Origin: Mactra quadrangularis
Lineage: Eukaryota; Mollusca; Bivalvia; Venerida; Mactridae
Length of the DNA: 64,000 nucleotides
Assembly: GCA_025267735.1 (NCBI GenBank)
Contig: CM046297.1
Span: forward strand, 24,206,011-24,270,010
Reading direction: 5' to 3'
The notes under the pieces are model-generated. The model did not search any database. It was not told where the DNA came from and saw nothing but the letters and a program-made list of their open reading frames with translations. The stretch's first letter is position 1. Every line of letters begins with the position of its first letter. The position numbers were made by a program, and so were the translations under genes. Below are positions 27,501 through 42,500 of this stretch, one piece after another.

Positions 27501-30500
27501 ATAAACAAACTGAAAATCATTGAACCTAAGAAAGTTGAAAGTAATTACAGTAATAATATAGCTCGTTTAGGATAACTTGAGACAAACGACTCAAATTGTT
27601 TACATATTTGGGACTCAGGTATTACATAAAACAGGGAGGTCAGCTGATTTTGTGTAATGAAAGTATTAAACATGTCTTTATGCGTGGAACGTGTGTTCTC
27701 GTACTAAATTTAATACATCAAAACACACTGATAATAGTCGATAATTACGTGTACTAAACTTAAATCCACCTGTGTATAAAAATGGTATCTTTGTATTTTG
27801 TCTCAAGTTATACTAAACGAGCTATAACTACCAATTATCAAATAAGTTTGCTATTGATAACAAATAGGGAAAAACTATTGAAGGGATTGGGAAAATAAAA
27901 TTGTTTATATACTTATATTTCAGAGGAAAGTAACAAAATGTTAATGATATAAAATAGTATGATGTTTTATCTAGCTACGAATACACTGTCTAAAAGTTAG
28001 TTTTCTATATATTTCTTAAGATTTACAATGAAACAACTACATAAGTGTTACAAAAATAATAACGGTATAATTTTATTAAATTTTCTATAGCTAAATACTA
28101 AATATACGTCACAAATAAACAACATAGGTATAGCCCAAACTTGTACTTGGAATCGACAAAATCTTAAAATTTTCTGACCAAAACATTTACCTTCTTTAAT
28201 TGTGATAACTCTTAACAGTAAACTAATGGTAGGAATAAAGTTCGCAAGGAAAGTCGCAAAGCAAATTTATAATATTTGTCATAGGAAATATAAATGAAAA
28301 CACTGGATAAGGAATGGATAAAGTACGGCAACATGTGTCATTAGGTAACTAGGTTTTAAAAAGCATTCGATAAAAAGAAAAGAGTATTCTATATGGGTAA
28401 TTATGTATTGAAATGAAATAGTGTTTCGAAATAAAGAGAAGGGAGGAAAAAATAGAGAAAATTAGAGATGAGAGGATCAGTCAGATGTAATCATTTGAGA
28501 TTATTTTTTGATACAGTTATACCACTGTTTTAGTTACCAGTTTTTATTTCATTATCTAATGTCTTTCGAGACTATATCAAATTATAAAAATTAATATTCT
28601 GACTAGTGTGACGGATGACAATTGAGAGATTTATAGACACAATTAAAGGTATAAAATAGCCTACAAATCAATTAACTTGCATAAAACCCACAAGACAGCC
28701 ACTATACGTTTTTTTAAAACTACCATATTATGCATAGTTTAATTGAATTGGTTTAGAGACAGGAATGACAATTGACATTAAGTAATAATATTGGAACAAT
28801 CTAGCATATGATCAAGAGAGGTCATTGAGTGATGTCAGGCAACAATAGGTCACAACTACTTAAGGTAATAAATGGAATAATTTAACAAATAAACAGGAAG
28901 AGGTCATTGAGTAGTATACTAGAAACAAAGAAATGGACAACAAACATGACAAGTATATGATTTGAAGAAAAGATGGCTGCAATAACTTACCTGTATCCTT
29001 TCCAGTTACTAATAATATACATATAATTTAAAACTTCAATAGTTTTTACACAAAAGTATTGTAGAAATGTACATATTTATTCGTTTTAAAATCATTCTTG
29101 TCGTTATATCTAATTAGAGCAATTCTTGCAAGTAGCATGTATTCGCCATTACTCGCAATTGTCCATTATTTAGAAAATACTCAAAAACTCTTATATTTAT
29201 AACTATATGGACGTATATAGCCTATTATAGTAACAACACTATATATTAATACACAAAACTATCCTATTAAGCTTTACTAATTAACAATGCGGACATAACA
29301 GACATTTAAATTAATTTCAAAGTAGAATTTGATGGTTAGTTATTTGTATCGCTAACACAAAAAAGATCTAAGATAGATTATTCGATTAAGCCTTTCATTA
29401 TTTGGATTAAAAAAATACATATATTTCGTCTTTTGCCAACACACAATTTAGCACAAAGCTAAAACTAATCCATGAAATGAAACGTTTAAAAATTGAGAAT
29501 GACACATCCTACAATTAAAACAGAGTTGAATAATGTTATAACACATGTAAAATATTTAACATTTAACACACATTTATAAATTATAAGCTTGCTATTTTAA
29601 CAGAATGATTATTGATATATTTCAAATATATTGACAAAAGTTTATGTTTTGAATGAAATTATCATTGTTTTGAATTATCATAATACACTGCAATTTGGTC
29701 CCGACAGATAAAAAATTTTTTACAACATTTAATTGCTTTTCATTTTGTGATTTACATTATTCGGACATCATAACAGTAATTAATTTGCGAATGTACAACG
29801 CGGGATATCCCAACACAAACAGTGCACGGACATATCGATAAATGGAATCAAATTCTTTAAATATATATCTAATTGTCAAATACAAAAAAGATATAACATA
29901 CTATTTTTTCTGTAATCCACTCTATATCCAAGTATATAAGCATTACCATCGGAGTCTGGACAATTCCATGTAAGGAAAGCTTCAGTACCTGATGTTTGCA
30001 TTACTAATGGTCTGCCTGGTTTACTTGGGATATCTGAAATTTATAATAATTACACATTACATATTAGTTTTCTGAAAAAAACAACTAAATTGTAACATAC
30101 AAAGCCACTTCTAAAAATAGTATTGCTATTTTGATGACTAACATACTTTAATATAAGTGATTAGCTGTATTCAAAGAGCAATAAAGTACAAGTGGGTTTA
30201 TTAATATAGACTGATTACAAGGGTTATTTTGTAATGTCATAAAAATATGAGTGTATTCTAATAGCAAATTTTACATGTCAGTTTTAGATCTATCTATAGG
30301 AATATTTAATTCCGATGTAACTGTCTCTTATTATAGTAGATTGACACTGATTTTTATAGCTTCATTGAAAAATGCACTTAGACCTCAAGGAAATAAAACG
30401 TTTGACGCGCTACTGGTCTCCGTTTATGACAACACTATAAGAAATTGTGAAAGTCCCATACTTACCACCAAGATATAATCTAGCCTGACATGATACACGT

Positions 30501-33500
30501 CCATCTTTTATTCTTGCCACACATTTATATACAGCTGAATCATAGTCCTTAGTGTTGACAATGGTCAACTTAGCAACACCTGTATCTGGGTTAAACTCTG
30601 CCTCAGATCTGAAACAAAATATCAAAAGGAATCAATTAACTTTTCATTTAAATACATTTTTAATTTGCCCGCACTTTGCATATATATTTCATACATACTG
30701 AAAATTGAATATCAATCTGTAAACTTAAAGATATAATAAAACAATCATTTTGTCGTAAGTAATTTTATACCATGCACGATGCTTTACAGCACATTTCAGC
30801 TTTTTTCAGTCATATTGCAGTGGTTAGTCGTTTACTAATAGCCTATAGATAAGCTTTAAACTCCATGCATTAGGACTTAAACGGACAATCGACTGAGCGA
30901 AATAAGCGGTCAACCATTTTGTCCAATACTTGCGCAGTCAATTAATGACAAATAAGTACATGTACATTGCCTTTGTTAAATGACTGCTGGAAAACAGATC
31001 ACAGCTTACCTGTAATCATCAGTGAGCAGGGATTCATCTCTGTACCATGTAATTATAGGCGTAACATTCTTCTTTTCACAGATCACAGTACATGTAAATG
31101 TAGCATCATCGCCTGGTCTAAATGTTGTTGGTTGGATCTTGTCACGGAACAATATACCAGTACCTGAATTGTTTCAATGGTTTAATTTATCAATTTCAAT
31201 AGAAAGAAATGAGACTAGACATTATTTCATTTAAACCAAGGATTGCGTTCTTGAAAAAACGCAGAGTTGTCATATTATATGTATTAAAATGGAATGTTAC
31301 ACGAGTAAGTAAAGTATAAGTGTAGTTTAATATGGCATTCAACATTCAACACGCACTAGGCGATTCATTAAAACATTGTAATGGAATTTTGTCACGCTAT
31401 AAGACGCTGGCTTATAGAATGACTAACACACGCAGTATAAATTATATTTAAGATGAGGAGAACAAGGCTGAAAATGCAATATATTTATATATAATAATAT
31501 AAGAAGAAAACATTTATTTATTTACCTGAATCAATATCATCTCTATCAGATCGATCCTTTATCTTAACTCTGGAGTTTTTAGGAGCACCGGCGTGTCTAC
31601 ATTCTCTTACAGTGAACCCTTCATCTTGTATAGGATAGATCTGGCTATCTGGATCATCTAAATACTGTAATATTTATATAACAATTAGTATTAAACAAAT
31701 AAACACAAAAATGTATAAATAACACGTGTCAAAACTTTTTTTATTTTCTAAAGGTTTATTATCAACTTAATTTAGTAAAAACACTTCGAAAACAAGATTT
31801 CAATATAAATTTTAGGTATCAGGACACTCTTTAGTAAATGTATTAAATGGTAATATGATAAAATCGAACTGATTAAGAATCAATTTTCTCTAACCTACTA
31901 GTATTTCTGCTTTGTTAAAGTTAATTTTAAATATCATACTTAGAATAAATAAAAAGTAATTACAAAGCATAATTTCAACTAGAGACATGCATTGATGGGT
32001 AGTGTTATAAATTCTTAATATCTTAAATGTTCTGAAGTCAAAAACAAGTGCAATAGGTAATAGGAGTAAGGAATAATGCACTAGAAATGACAGACAATAC
32101 AATACAACATCACTTACCTGTAATTGCCACTGGTACCAGGCATCCTCATCAAGATAATTACCAAACTCATCACTATCAGGAAAGATTATCTCCCCTGATT
32201 CAATGTCAACAGCTGGTTGATAGAGAGCTTTACGTCCATGAATAATCTTGGCAAAACTTTGTAACTGTACTGTGGTGTATACCTTTTCTAAATCTCTCTG
32301 CAATACATGAATAAGTTGCGTAGTATTAGAATTGGAGACACTGTAAAACTACTGTTTCAGGTGAACTATGAAAACGAATGTCTAAAGTGCATTTGTATCA
32401 AATTTGTACCTTGCCCTGAATCAGATTCTGTGAGCTAAATAATAGTCTGTGTTTAAGTTAGTGTTAATGATAAATTCACCAAAAAGTTGTTTGTTGACAT
32501 GCCATTTAAGCCGATCGTTAATTCTGATATAAATATTGTCTGACATTAGAATTATGTATAAGCCTTAAAGTAAATAAAATCAAAGCTCCAGATAATTAAA
32601 TAATTTCATAAAAATATAATTATAATGACAATCCAAATACGAGGACCGACGCTCTTAGTTGTTTATAAATAATTATCTGTAATATGATATTCATGGTATA
32701 ATCACGATGTGTTTAGTGCATATCATAAAATATTAGGGTATCACCTGAATCGCTTCAGCATTGAAGAATTGTTTAAGTCTGTCAGTGTTGATTTTAGTAT
32801 TACTTTCTGTAGATAACCATGGATGTTCCATGCATTCTGATAATGTCATTCTTTGTCTGAAATACAAATAAACAATGATGCTACTTTTATGATCAAATAT
32901 TAACTTGCATTTTAGAACATTTGTAAATCAATTAACTACGCCTTAAAAACAGGCACATCACTAGAAATGTATATGTAAATAAGAACACTCACTTGGGGTC
33001 TCTAACGAGAAGTCTACCAATAAAATCTTTGGCATCCTTTGAGAAGTTATCAAATCCACGTCCTTCAAACGTCCATAAACATTCTGATGTGAGACTGAGT
33101 GTCTGGACTGCATTTTCACTTTGGAATGGACTTGTACCTGATAACCTGATAAAAAAGGAAAAACATGACCTTCATTTGTTTTGTTTCTTTTATTACCGAT
33201 AACTTTAATGACACTTTGTAAAAGTTATGCATTTCAAATTGGTTTTTTAACTTTAAAGTAATTCTGAGCTTTAAAAATGCTTTTTTACAACATTGATATT
33301 ATAATAAACCTAAATAATAATGTCCCAATAAAGTTTACTTACAAGTGCAAGATCGAACACAATTGTTAAATGAAAAAGATAATCGGAATTCCTAGTTATA
33401 CTCAAAATTTAAAAAAAAAAATGTGTGATTTCCTGATGAAGCCGCCAGGCGAAACGTTGAAAATTAAAAAGAGTTAAACATAATTATCGTGTTTGGTGAT

Positions 33501-36500
33501 TTATTTAACATTAGTTATACTCAAGAAATGTCAAAATATCGCACAGTATAATCAATTTAACAAAGACATTGGTCAAAACTTTATTTTCTCTAGAAGAAGA
33601 GTCTCATTGTCAAATCTTCTTGGACAAAAACTGTTCTCACTTAAATTGATGAATGTCGGATCGAAACAATTCAAATAAAGTAGCAGAGATCACGGTTGTC
33701 TGTAAGGCATTTGGAATTGAAACTAGTTTGAATAAAGAAATATTTATCACAGACTTCAGCATGCCCGACCACGAAGTCAACAAAAGGTGTTTACAATATG
33801 ACGCCTCTTTGTTGGAATAAAATACTAGTTTATATATACACTGGGGTCCAATAGTTTCTTTACACATTCTTTTCTTCCGAAAACTTAAACTTTTGTGGAG
33901 AATTCAATGAGTATTCAAGACAGTTCATTTTTCATTGAAACCCACATTTTGACAAAAAAGGAGACACTATATAAGAACATGAATGATGGTTAATGATAAA
34001 ATGTATGCTAGTTGTAAAACTAACAACATGTGAAGTATGTCTATGTATATTCTAAAACATCAAAATTTAACATGTGTAAAGAAACTTTTGGACCCCAGTG
34101 TATATCTATTTTAGTTATACAACACTTACAGTAAGTAAGCTAGAACGCCAACACTCCAGAGATCTGAAGCTTGGGTGACAACATCATTAGTGATTTGTTC
34201 TGGTGAAGCATAACCAATACTACCATAGTTCTGTGTGATCTCTTCCTCCGGTACTAATGTACGTGAATAACCAAAACCTATAAGTTTAGGATCTTTCAGC
34301 TCACTTCCTGTCATACGAATGTTTCCTGGCTGTAAATAGAACGTCAAATCTTATCATTCTAACCAAAATATACCAAGAAACTGTTTTCAGTTGTTTGCTC
34401 TTCCCTGCTAGATTATACTTAAGCATGGAGTGTACTTATTGTTTAATCCAAACGAAATTGTGATACTTTGTAATGAAACTTTGAACATGAAGTTACAGCA
34501 AAACTATTACAACTCTTGAATAAACCTAGGTCAAGCCATAAAAAGTAAGTATAAAAAACACACCGAGCCAATGATTCAAAGACTTGAACAATACATTTAC
34601 TTCATAGTAATAAAAATATTAATTGTGAGATCATACCTTGATATCAAGATGTAAAATGTTAAATTTTTCAAGTTGCAAAAGTAACATCAACAACTTCTTG
34701 ATAAATACAGCTACATTACTCTCTGTCCAGTTACCATCTTCAATAACCTTCTCAAGTAAATCTGGTTCAGACAAGCTAATAATTGGGTCAAGGATCAAAC
34801 AAAGGAGTGAACTATCCAAAAATTAAATCAAATGGGGTTTTATAGACAAGACATAATACAGTATGTGTAGACGAAACAATTCTAGCATTTTAACAATTTT
34901 AAGAAAACCGCAGTATAATTATACATACATAAAATACATGAGTTATGAGTTAGATGGAAGATATCACACACAAAATCACGACATACTGCACAACTCTTTG
35001 AAAACACAAGCAAGATAGACCTATTGAAACTCGAGAATAATGATTTAATAGTCATATTAACACATTGAAAAGAAGATCGATCATATTTGAAATCAGCCCA
35101 GCCATAAATAAAAGTATATCAAAGAGCCCCGACCACGTTTCTGTACGACTTCATTTCACTCAGTGCGTGTAAGAAATGTGTTAATACTAAGCTGTAAACA
35201 AATACAAACAGACATGCAGACATACTCAACAATACTCCACACAATGGCATCAAATTCATCCCATTAATATGATACAACATAAAGGATACTACTCAGTAAC
35301 AAATATCAAACTTCTTTCAGTTTCGAAAGCATCATAGAGTTTCAGGATTCCATCAGTCTCAGATAATGCACATAATGCCTGGAATTCTGACATAAAGAAG
35401 TGCTTCTGGGATTTGTTTCTGAATGACATATAGTTTGCAGCAAATGTTCTACCTGTAGACATTTCTATAATACGGCGTACAATACCAAATCTACCTCTGT
35501 AAATAGAGAAGAAGATTCACAATGAGTTGATAAAGAAAAAATAGAATACTGATTAAAGCGGCTATTCAGAAATTGTGATCAATAAAAATGCTATCACTTT
35601 AGTGACAGCAGACATTATATTATTTGACAATGTCAACGGCATTAAACTACCTTATTTAGCATCAATTACACTTTACAATATACATCTTAAATGATAGTTT
35701 TTTATGAAGATGCTATACCAACAGTATAGTATCTGTATCAGGACATTCGTAAAAGGTATATGTAGTCATCTTTACAACGTTTAATATCATAATGCCATTC
35801 ATTAACAACTCTATTAGAGTTAAATTAATAAAGAGTATTTACCAAATCAGACAAACAATTGAAATCCATGACAAACCCGGCGATTTAATTTTTCAAGTAT
35901 TGATAACCAGTATAAAGAATTATATATTATTGCGGTAAATTAGGATACTTAATCTATAAACAATTCAAAGAAGTATGTAAGTCTTAAACCTAAAACTTAA
36001 AATATTACCTTCCAATTTCTTCCAGAACATGATACCTATCTTCAATTGGTGTGGTTCTTATGTTAACATTGTCGAAAGTCGCAGGAAGTGTGTCTATAAA
36101 ACAACATCAGTATTCATAATAACACAGCATTTATTATTTATATATTTATCTATCATTTTTATTTCTGTCTTCAGACAAGGTGTTTTTCTGATGTTTTAAA
36201 ACGTTTAAAGTTCGAGTCTTACAATATAACAATGATTTATTATTGATTGTTACCTTTCCAATTCTGTATCTAAATACTTAATAATTTCATATTTACTCTG
36301 TTTTCTTCCAAAAATTGAGTTACCTAGTTATAAACTATCACTAAAACATTAGTAAGAAAATAATGTCATTTGAACTGATAAAGGCTACCAGTCGCTAAAC
36401 GAGATATTACAATTTTTTTGCAGAAATATTGATTAAAAATAACAATAAATATTCAATTATTTGATAATAACTTAAAACATGTTTATCAGAATACGTAACA

Positions 36501-39500
36501 TATAATGAAGAATATAAAACCATTAAATATTAAGATTAAAACGTCATAGTCTGCAGGTTATTTAACCTATATCGTCACCCCTAAAACTTGGTCAAAACAA
36601 TATTATAATATAAAAAAGATGAGCAACTGGGGTAAGGGTTGTTATAAAAATGGGATTTCGAAGTAAATGTTAATGTAAAACGGGTTGAAAAAATTAAAGG
36701 CAATATTATGATTATTTTGATATGGGTGATAAGAAGTAATTCAAAAAAGTACACATAGAAATAAACTATAATAAATTAAAAAATAGAGGGAAACTTTGGT
36801 ATGTGGAATATTTAAAAAAAACTTTAAGGAGTATTAAAGAAATAAAATAAAAAGGAATATAAATAAAAGTGACAATTTTATAGAACTAATGAAGAACATA
36901 TTATAAGAAGAAAAAGGAAACACCACGGGTGTCAGAAATAAAAAGTTAAGCAAGGTGTAACGAAATGGGAAGGTAGTGTTTATGGTATGACAGATTTGGT
37001 AAAATTTTAAACTGTTATCAGGAATTAATACACTATCAATAAATATCAATGTCAATGTTAATGCTGTTTTGATCAGTATGTCCATGCAGGAAGGAAACAG
37101 GGTATGTATCCTTTTCAAGTGAAAAACAAAGTCATTGAGATAGTCTATAAATCAATTGATGCAAATAAATATCGACTCGAGCAGTACTAATCAAATTAGC
37201 AATATAGATTTAAAGACTTCAGCAACAACTTGTTTTACATTTCAGAGGATTTACATGTGGTTAACAGTCTACCTAAAAGATCTTCAATATATTTTCCCCT
37301 CACTATCATTTGTCCTGTAAACAATCAATTATTTTCAAATACAAGTGTTTGTATGTACAGCACAACAACATTTATTAGTGCCTTATTGTTCCATGTATGT
37401 GTTTTGTTATGGTAGCTTATAAATAATCATTTATTTTGTTCAACCCAATTAAATAAAAAATTGTCAAATATTGATTTTATTATACTAATACTTTATTATA
37501 GTTAAGTCCACAAATACATACTGATACATACTTTTTATGTAAAGTTTAAATATTCATTTTTTGAAAACATGAAACAGCTATACAAGTATCGACCCATGAC
37601 ATAATTGTCAACCAATTGATTTACGGTAAATATACGCATAATTAATTCTATGTAAAAGGAGAATAAAAATGGCACCTCATAGAAATTAAATAAGTTATCA
37701 GTCTATACAAAAATCTATTCCATACATTAAAAAATGTTTGAGTAACTATTCCATACGTACCTAATTCAACTGTAAGTCTTGCAGTAAGAACAACTTTCCC
37801 TACCAAGTTTTCAATAGTACAGGCATAGAGCCCAGCATCCGTTTCAACACAGTTAGGTATCTCTAAAGTGTACACCTCACTGGATGGGTTTGATATCTTA
37901 CAATGAGTGGAACCAGCTATTGAGCGACAGTCCTTAGTCCATTTGATAGTTGCATTAGGAAAGCCATCAACACGACACATAAATTTAACAGGTTCATGAT
38001 CTGTAACCGTAACGTCCTGAAGAGGTTCTAAAACCGTCGGTGGTTCTGAAGACAATACAAATTTTATGACGCATTAATATATCAAAATAGCATCCAGACA
38101 TCATATAAATATCATTAGAAATAATCATACAAATAGAAATAGAAAAGTTGTAATATGATTGCTGCAAGATGATCACTCATTCGAAATATGATCTGTTGTG
38201 AATTGGCTACAAAATAATTCCACAAGGTTTGTCCGGTGACAAAACAATATAGTTTACTCGAAAAACTATTATAACATATTTTTGTATGTAAAATGTACGA
38301 CAATACGCATTCGGGTCAATCAATAATCTAGTCAAATGTTTATATTTCTCAATTTACATGTGTATGGTACAAAAATAGTAATTGATTTCTATTATATATT
38401 AAGCTGATGTATATCACGACGGCTAAACGATGCATTATTCCTTAACGTATTGGAACAAACCAACTTATTCATAATGTTCACTACATTTTATGCAAATCAT
38501 ATACAAGTATATCAAACCAAATGGAACACGTAAGTATTTATATTTACCTGCTAATTCGAAAGTGACCATCTTACTTGCAGAACCACTAGCATTTTCAGCA
38601 ACACATTTATAGAATCCTGCAGAGTCTTGTCCAACCTTCTGTATTTCCAGTACAACATCCCCTGTGATGAAGAAAAATAAAAGAAGTTTATATTAAAAAA
38701 ATTATCATTTAATTACTAAAAAACTATCAGTAGGAAAATGTGTAATCCAACTAAAAAAATACAAAATTTGGATAGAAAGGTCGTAAGTTTGATGTTTCAC
38801 TACAAACCTCGCTTGATATAAAATCTTTGTATTATTATCATCGTACACTAGTGTGTAATTTAATTTTATTTATTGGAGTTAACGCCGTATCAACACAATT
38901 TAGGTCATTTCACGGCGTCCAACGCACCTAACCTAGCTTTTCTGGACCACTGTCTATAACCAGTACTCACCTACCCTTCCACAAGGCCGGAAACTTCTCC
39001 ATATTATCTAATCCACTAGTGTGTAAATTGGTGCTGTGAAGTCGAACAATCGAAATGTTGACATACAAAAATGTCAAAGATCCTTGCCCATCTTCAGCAA
39101 AGGGGTATGCTATTGTGTATTATATAACATTACTTTGTTATCTCTCTATTATCTGGCTGGAGAGGGCATTCTATACTTAGCTATCTATTAGAATATACAT
39201 TCTCATTGTTGTTATGTTAAATCTCTTTTACAGTACATGTCTTTATAAACGAAAACATTACATAGTGTCATCAGTGAAGAATACGTGAAATATATATACT
39301 GTATAGACAAAAGTGCAACAACGAATAAAGAAGCTTACCAGTTGGGGTAACGAAAGAATTGTACAGATCCCCATACTCTATCTTTGTATCATTAAAATAC
39401 CAGTGCACTGTGGGTAATGGATAGGCTTTGACTTTGAGTGTTATCTTTCCTTTGTTACCAATCATACCATACTGAACATCATAGTTTGTAGTTGTAGACA

Positions 39501-42500
39501 ATTCTGGCTCAAGTGCTATAACAACAACAATAAAGTGTCCGAAAATCAATATATATCATGCTGAATGTGCACACGTGAACAATTGATTTAACGCTGCAAT
39601 AATTGTTTAGTACTTCCTAAGAGTTTTAGATATATGACCAAAGTTAACATTGGAATATTTGAAAATTAACGAACATGTATGTACTTAAACAAAATACATG
39701 ACAAAACACAAGAGCCTATGTCAAGACGTTTATTAAACCATGACACGCGAGCAAGCAACATCATATTGCAATGTAGGCTAATGTTTTGATGAAATAATAA
39801 TAACAAGCACCAAAAACAAATAAATGTCATACAAAAAATAAATCTTACGTATTCTGTCCACTGAACTTCTTTCTATGTCATCAAACCTGGAACCAGGGTA
39901 ATCAACAGAAGTACTTCTAGCTCGAGAAGCACGGGAACCAAACACGCTGTCACGCGAACTTGATCTACTTCTTACTTTAGAAGGTACGTAGTCATCTGAA
40001 AATATTAATATTTAATGGTGTACAAATAAATTGTTAATTCACAAGGTGTTAAAATGCGTACAACAAGCATTCTAAGAGCACAACTAGATACGTAAGCTTA
40101 GCTGTGAATCATTTCAGCTATAGATAAAAAATAATTAACTAAGATGCAGCAAACATATAACATCATATCTGTAAGTAGAAGCTCAAAATGGAGTGTAGTA
40201 ATTGATTATTGCCCGTAGTAACAGTTGAATAAATTCGATAAACATGAAATGAAGATTAAGAAATGACACACTTCAATAACAATAACTATTAACAAAAGCA
40301 ATACCTCTATCCCTATAGATAGTCATAGGTAGGGTAGGCTCACTAACACCATACTCATTCTTGGCTCTAACACGGAACATATAATCTTGATCACCACTGA
40401 GGTCAGTCACGTCATACTTGTTTCCTTTAATATCTTTAGCAACCACTGACCAAATATGGCTTGGTAACTCCCTTTTCTCTACGATGTAGGTCACATTGGA
40501 GGCTAAAATAATTCAATAGATATATTTATCAAAAATCTCATATAACATTCGGATCAGAAAAAATACACTTAGAAATTTGTTTTTTCGTATGAAAATTGTA
40601 CATTCTGTTTTTGTTATGTTTTGTTTATTTATACCGGATTTAAAATACCAAATCGTGTTTTGGTGGAACAAGTCATCTGCTAATATTTGAGCATCCATAC
40701 TAAAGCTGTTGTATATCTTTCTAAATGAATTGTAATGTACTATGATTGTAAAACAAATGACTAATTAGATGACAAAGAAACACGCTGTCTAACAAATGAT
40801 TTCACAGAATATCACGATGGTACACAGTTGGAAAATATACATGAATGCGTATGTCCGTTGTCATTGATAAGTAGTCGGGTAAACATTAAAGAAATTAAAA
40901 ACTAAGAGTACAAAAACATATGACAAATTTTACCTCTGACATAAGAAGGTGTTCTACATGACGACCATTTCAATGTTAATTTATTTGCTTCAGCATTTTG
41001 TGCTATAGGACGTGTAGATGCCATTCTAGGTGGCACTGTAAAAGAAGCAATTAAAGTACATATATATGTATGGTTATGTAACAATACAAGCGGCTCAAAC
41101 TTTGAGCATACCAAATACATATGTTATTACTTCTACTATTTACTTGCTTTTACATAGAACATTGATCATACCACGGGATGATGTAAAAAGTAGACCTCAA
41201 TATAGGTGACATTACCAATTGAACAGAAAGTCTTTACATGGGTTTAGAGTAAGTCCTCCAAAAGTTTGAGTGTCTCTTTTAGACGTTTACTGTCATTAAG
41301 CTGACTGCATAAGAATAAAATACATTTATTACATTCCTTATCACATTTTAAATCATATTTCAGAAAGAGGGCATTGAAGAAATTAATAAAAAGGCGCTGT
41401 TTATTAGCTATCATATTGGTTTATACATGCAATACATAAAACTTGATATACGACATAATTAGACAACTATACACTTACCACCAGCCATGAGGTTTTCCAG
41501 ATAAGATACATCAAGTTTTCCATCCTTATTGACATCATCTCTGTCAACACTAGATCTACGTGAACCAGGTCTTGATCCTGTAAGAGTAGTAAAACATAAC
41601 GAATGGATTGAGGCGCATAGTTATGATTTTGAAGCCCTGGTTGATAATCGTGCCTTACTAGACATACATACATTACATACATGCATGTACTTAGGTAGAG
41701 ATTGATGGTATATAAATATGTACTTAACAAATTTTAGGCATCGGTTTTTTTAATGAATTGCATATAGGTAATATTATTCACAATCTTGCTATTTGCATTT
41801 TCTACCTATGAGTTTCTTTTAAAAACTTCAAAACAATTAAACCATGAAAATAAATATCATGCGTACCCAATCGAGTTATTAAGTGATTGTACAAAAATTG
41901 TTTATTTTGAAAATAGTTGTTTACATGCATCGGAGTAGAGCACTTGTTAAGTGGTAAGCCATAAAATTATTATAAAGGCAATCGTAATACATGTATATCA
42001 GCTGTTTTACATACCCTGCATAATTGTGTTTCTTTTTTTGGTCAAACAATTACTATAATTATAAAAGCAATACCTAAATATACATGAAAAACAAAGCATA
42101 ATTCAAACCTTTTCCTCTAATGATGATAGCCATGGTTGGCTCACTTTGACCAAACTCTGTTTCAGCACGGACTCTAATGTGATATTCCTGATTAGGATTC
42201 AAACCTTCAAGTACATACTGGCAGTCTAATATACCTGCTGCTTCACGTCTCCATTGTGTTGATGGTGGCTCCTTTTAATAAGAAAAAGTATTCATCAAAT
42301 GAACATTTATACCCAGTTACAGTAATATATACAATTTAAATTGCTGTTTAGTCCATTTTTTCCACTGTCAAAGTTTGAATAATTACACGGTGATTGAATA
42401 CACACTATCTCAATATCACGAGTGTTAGACAAAGAACACGAATTCACAATGAAATGATTAATGTTTTGACAGTTGAGAAAAAAAACTACACGTACGTATA

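Noticed and set aside
34776..34811. Alternative upstream acceptor for exon 18 (adding SLLCLILDPII)
   Set aside because: It would insert extra residues in the kinase hinge and uses a poor donor. The U12 pair gives an exact kinase alignment, and the added text contains the U12 branch site.
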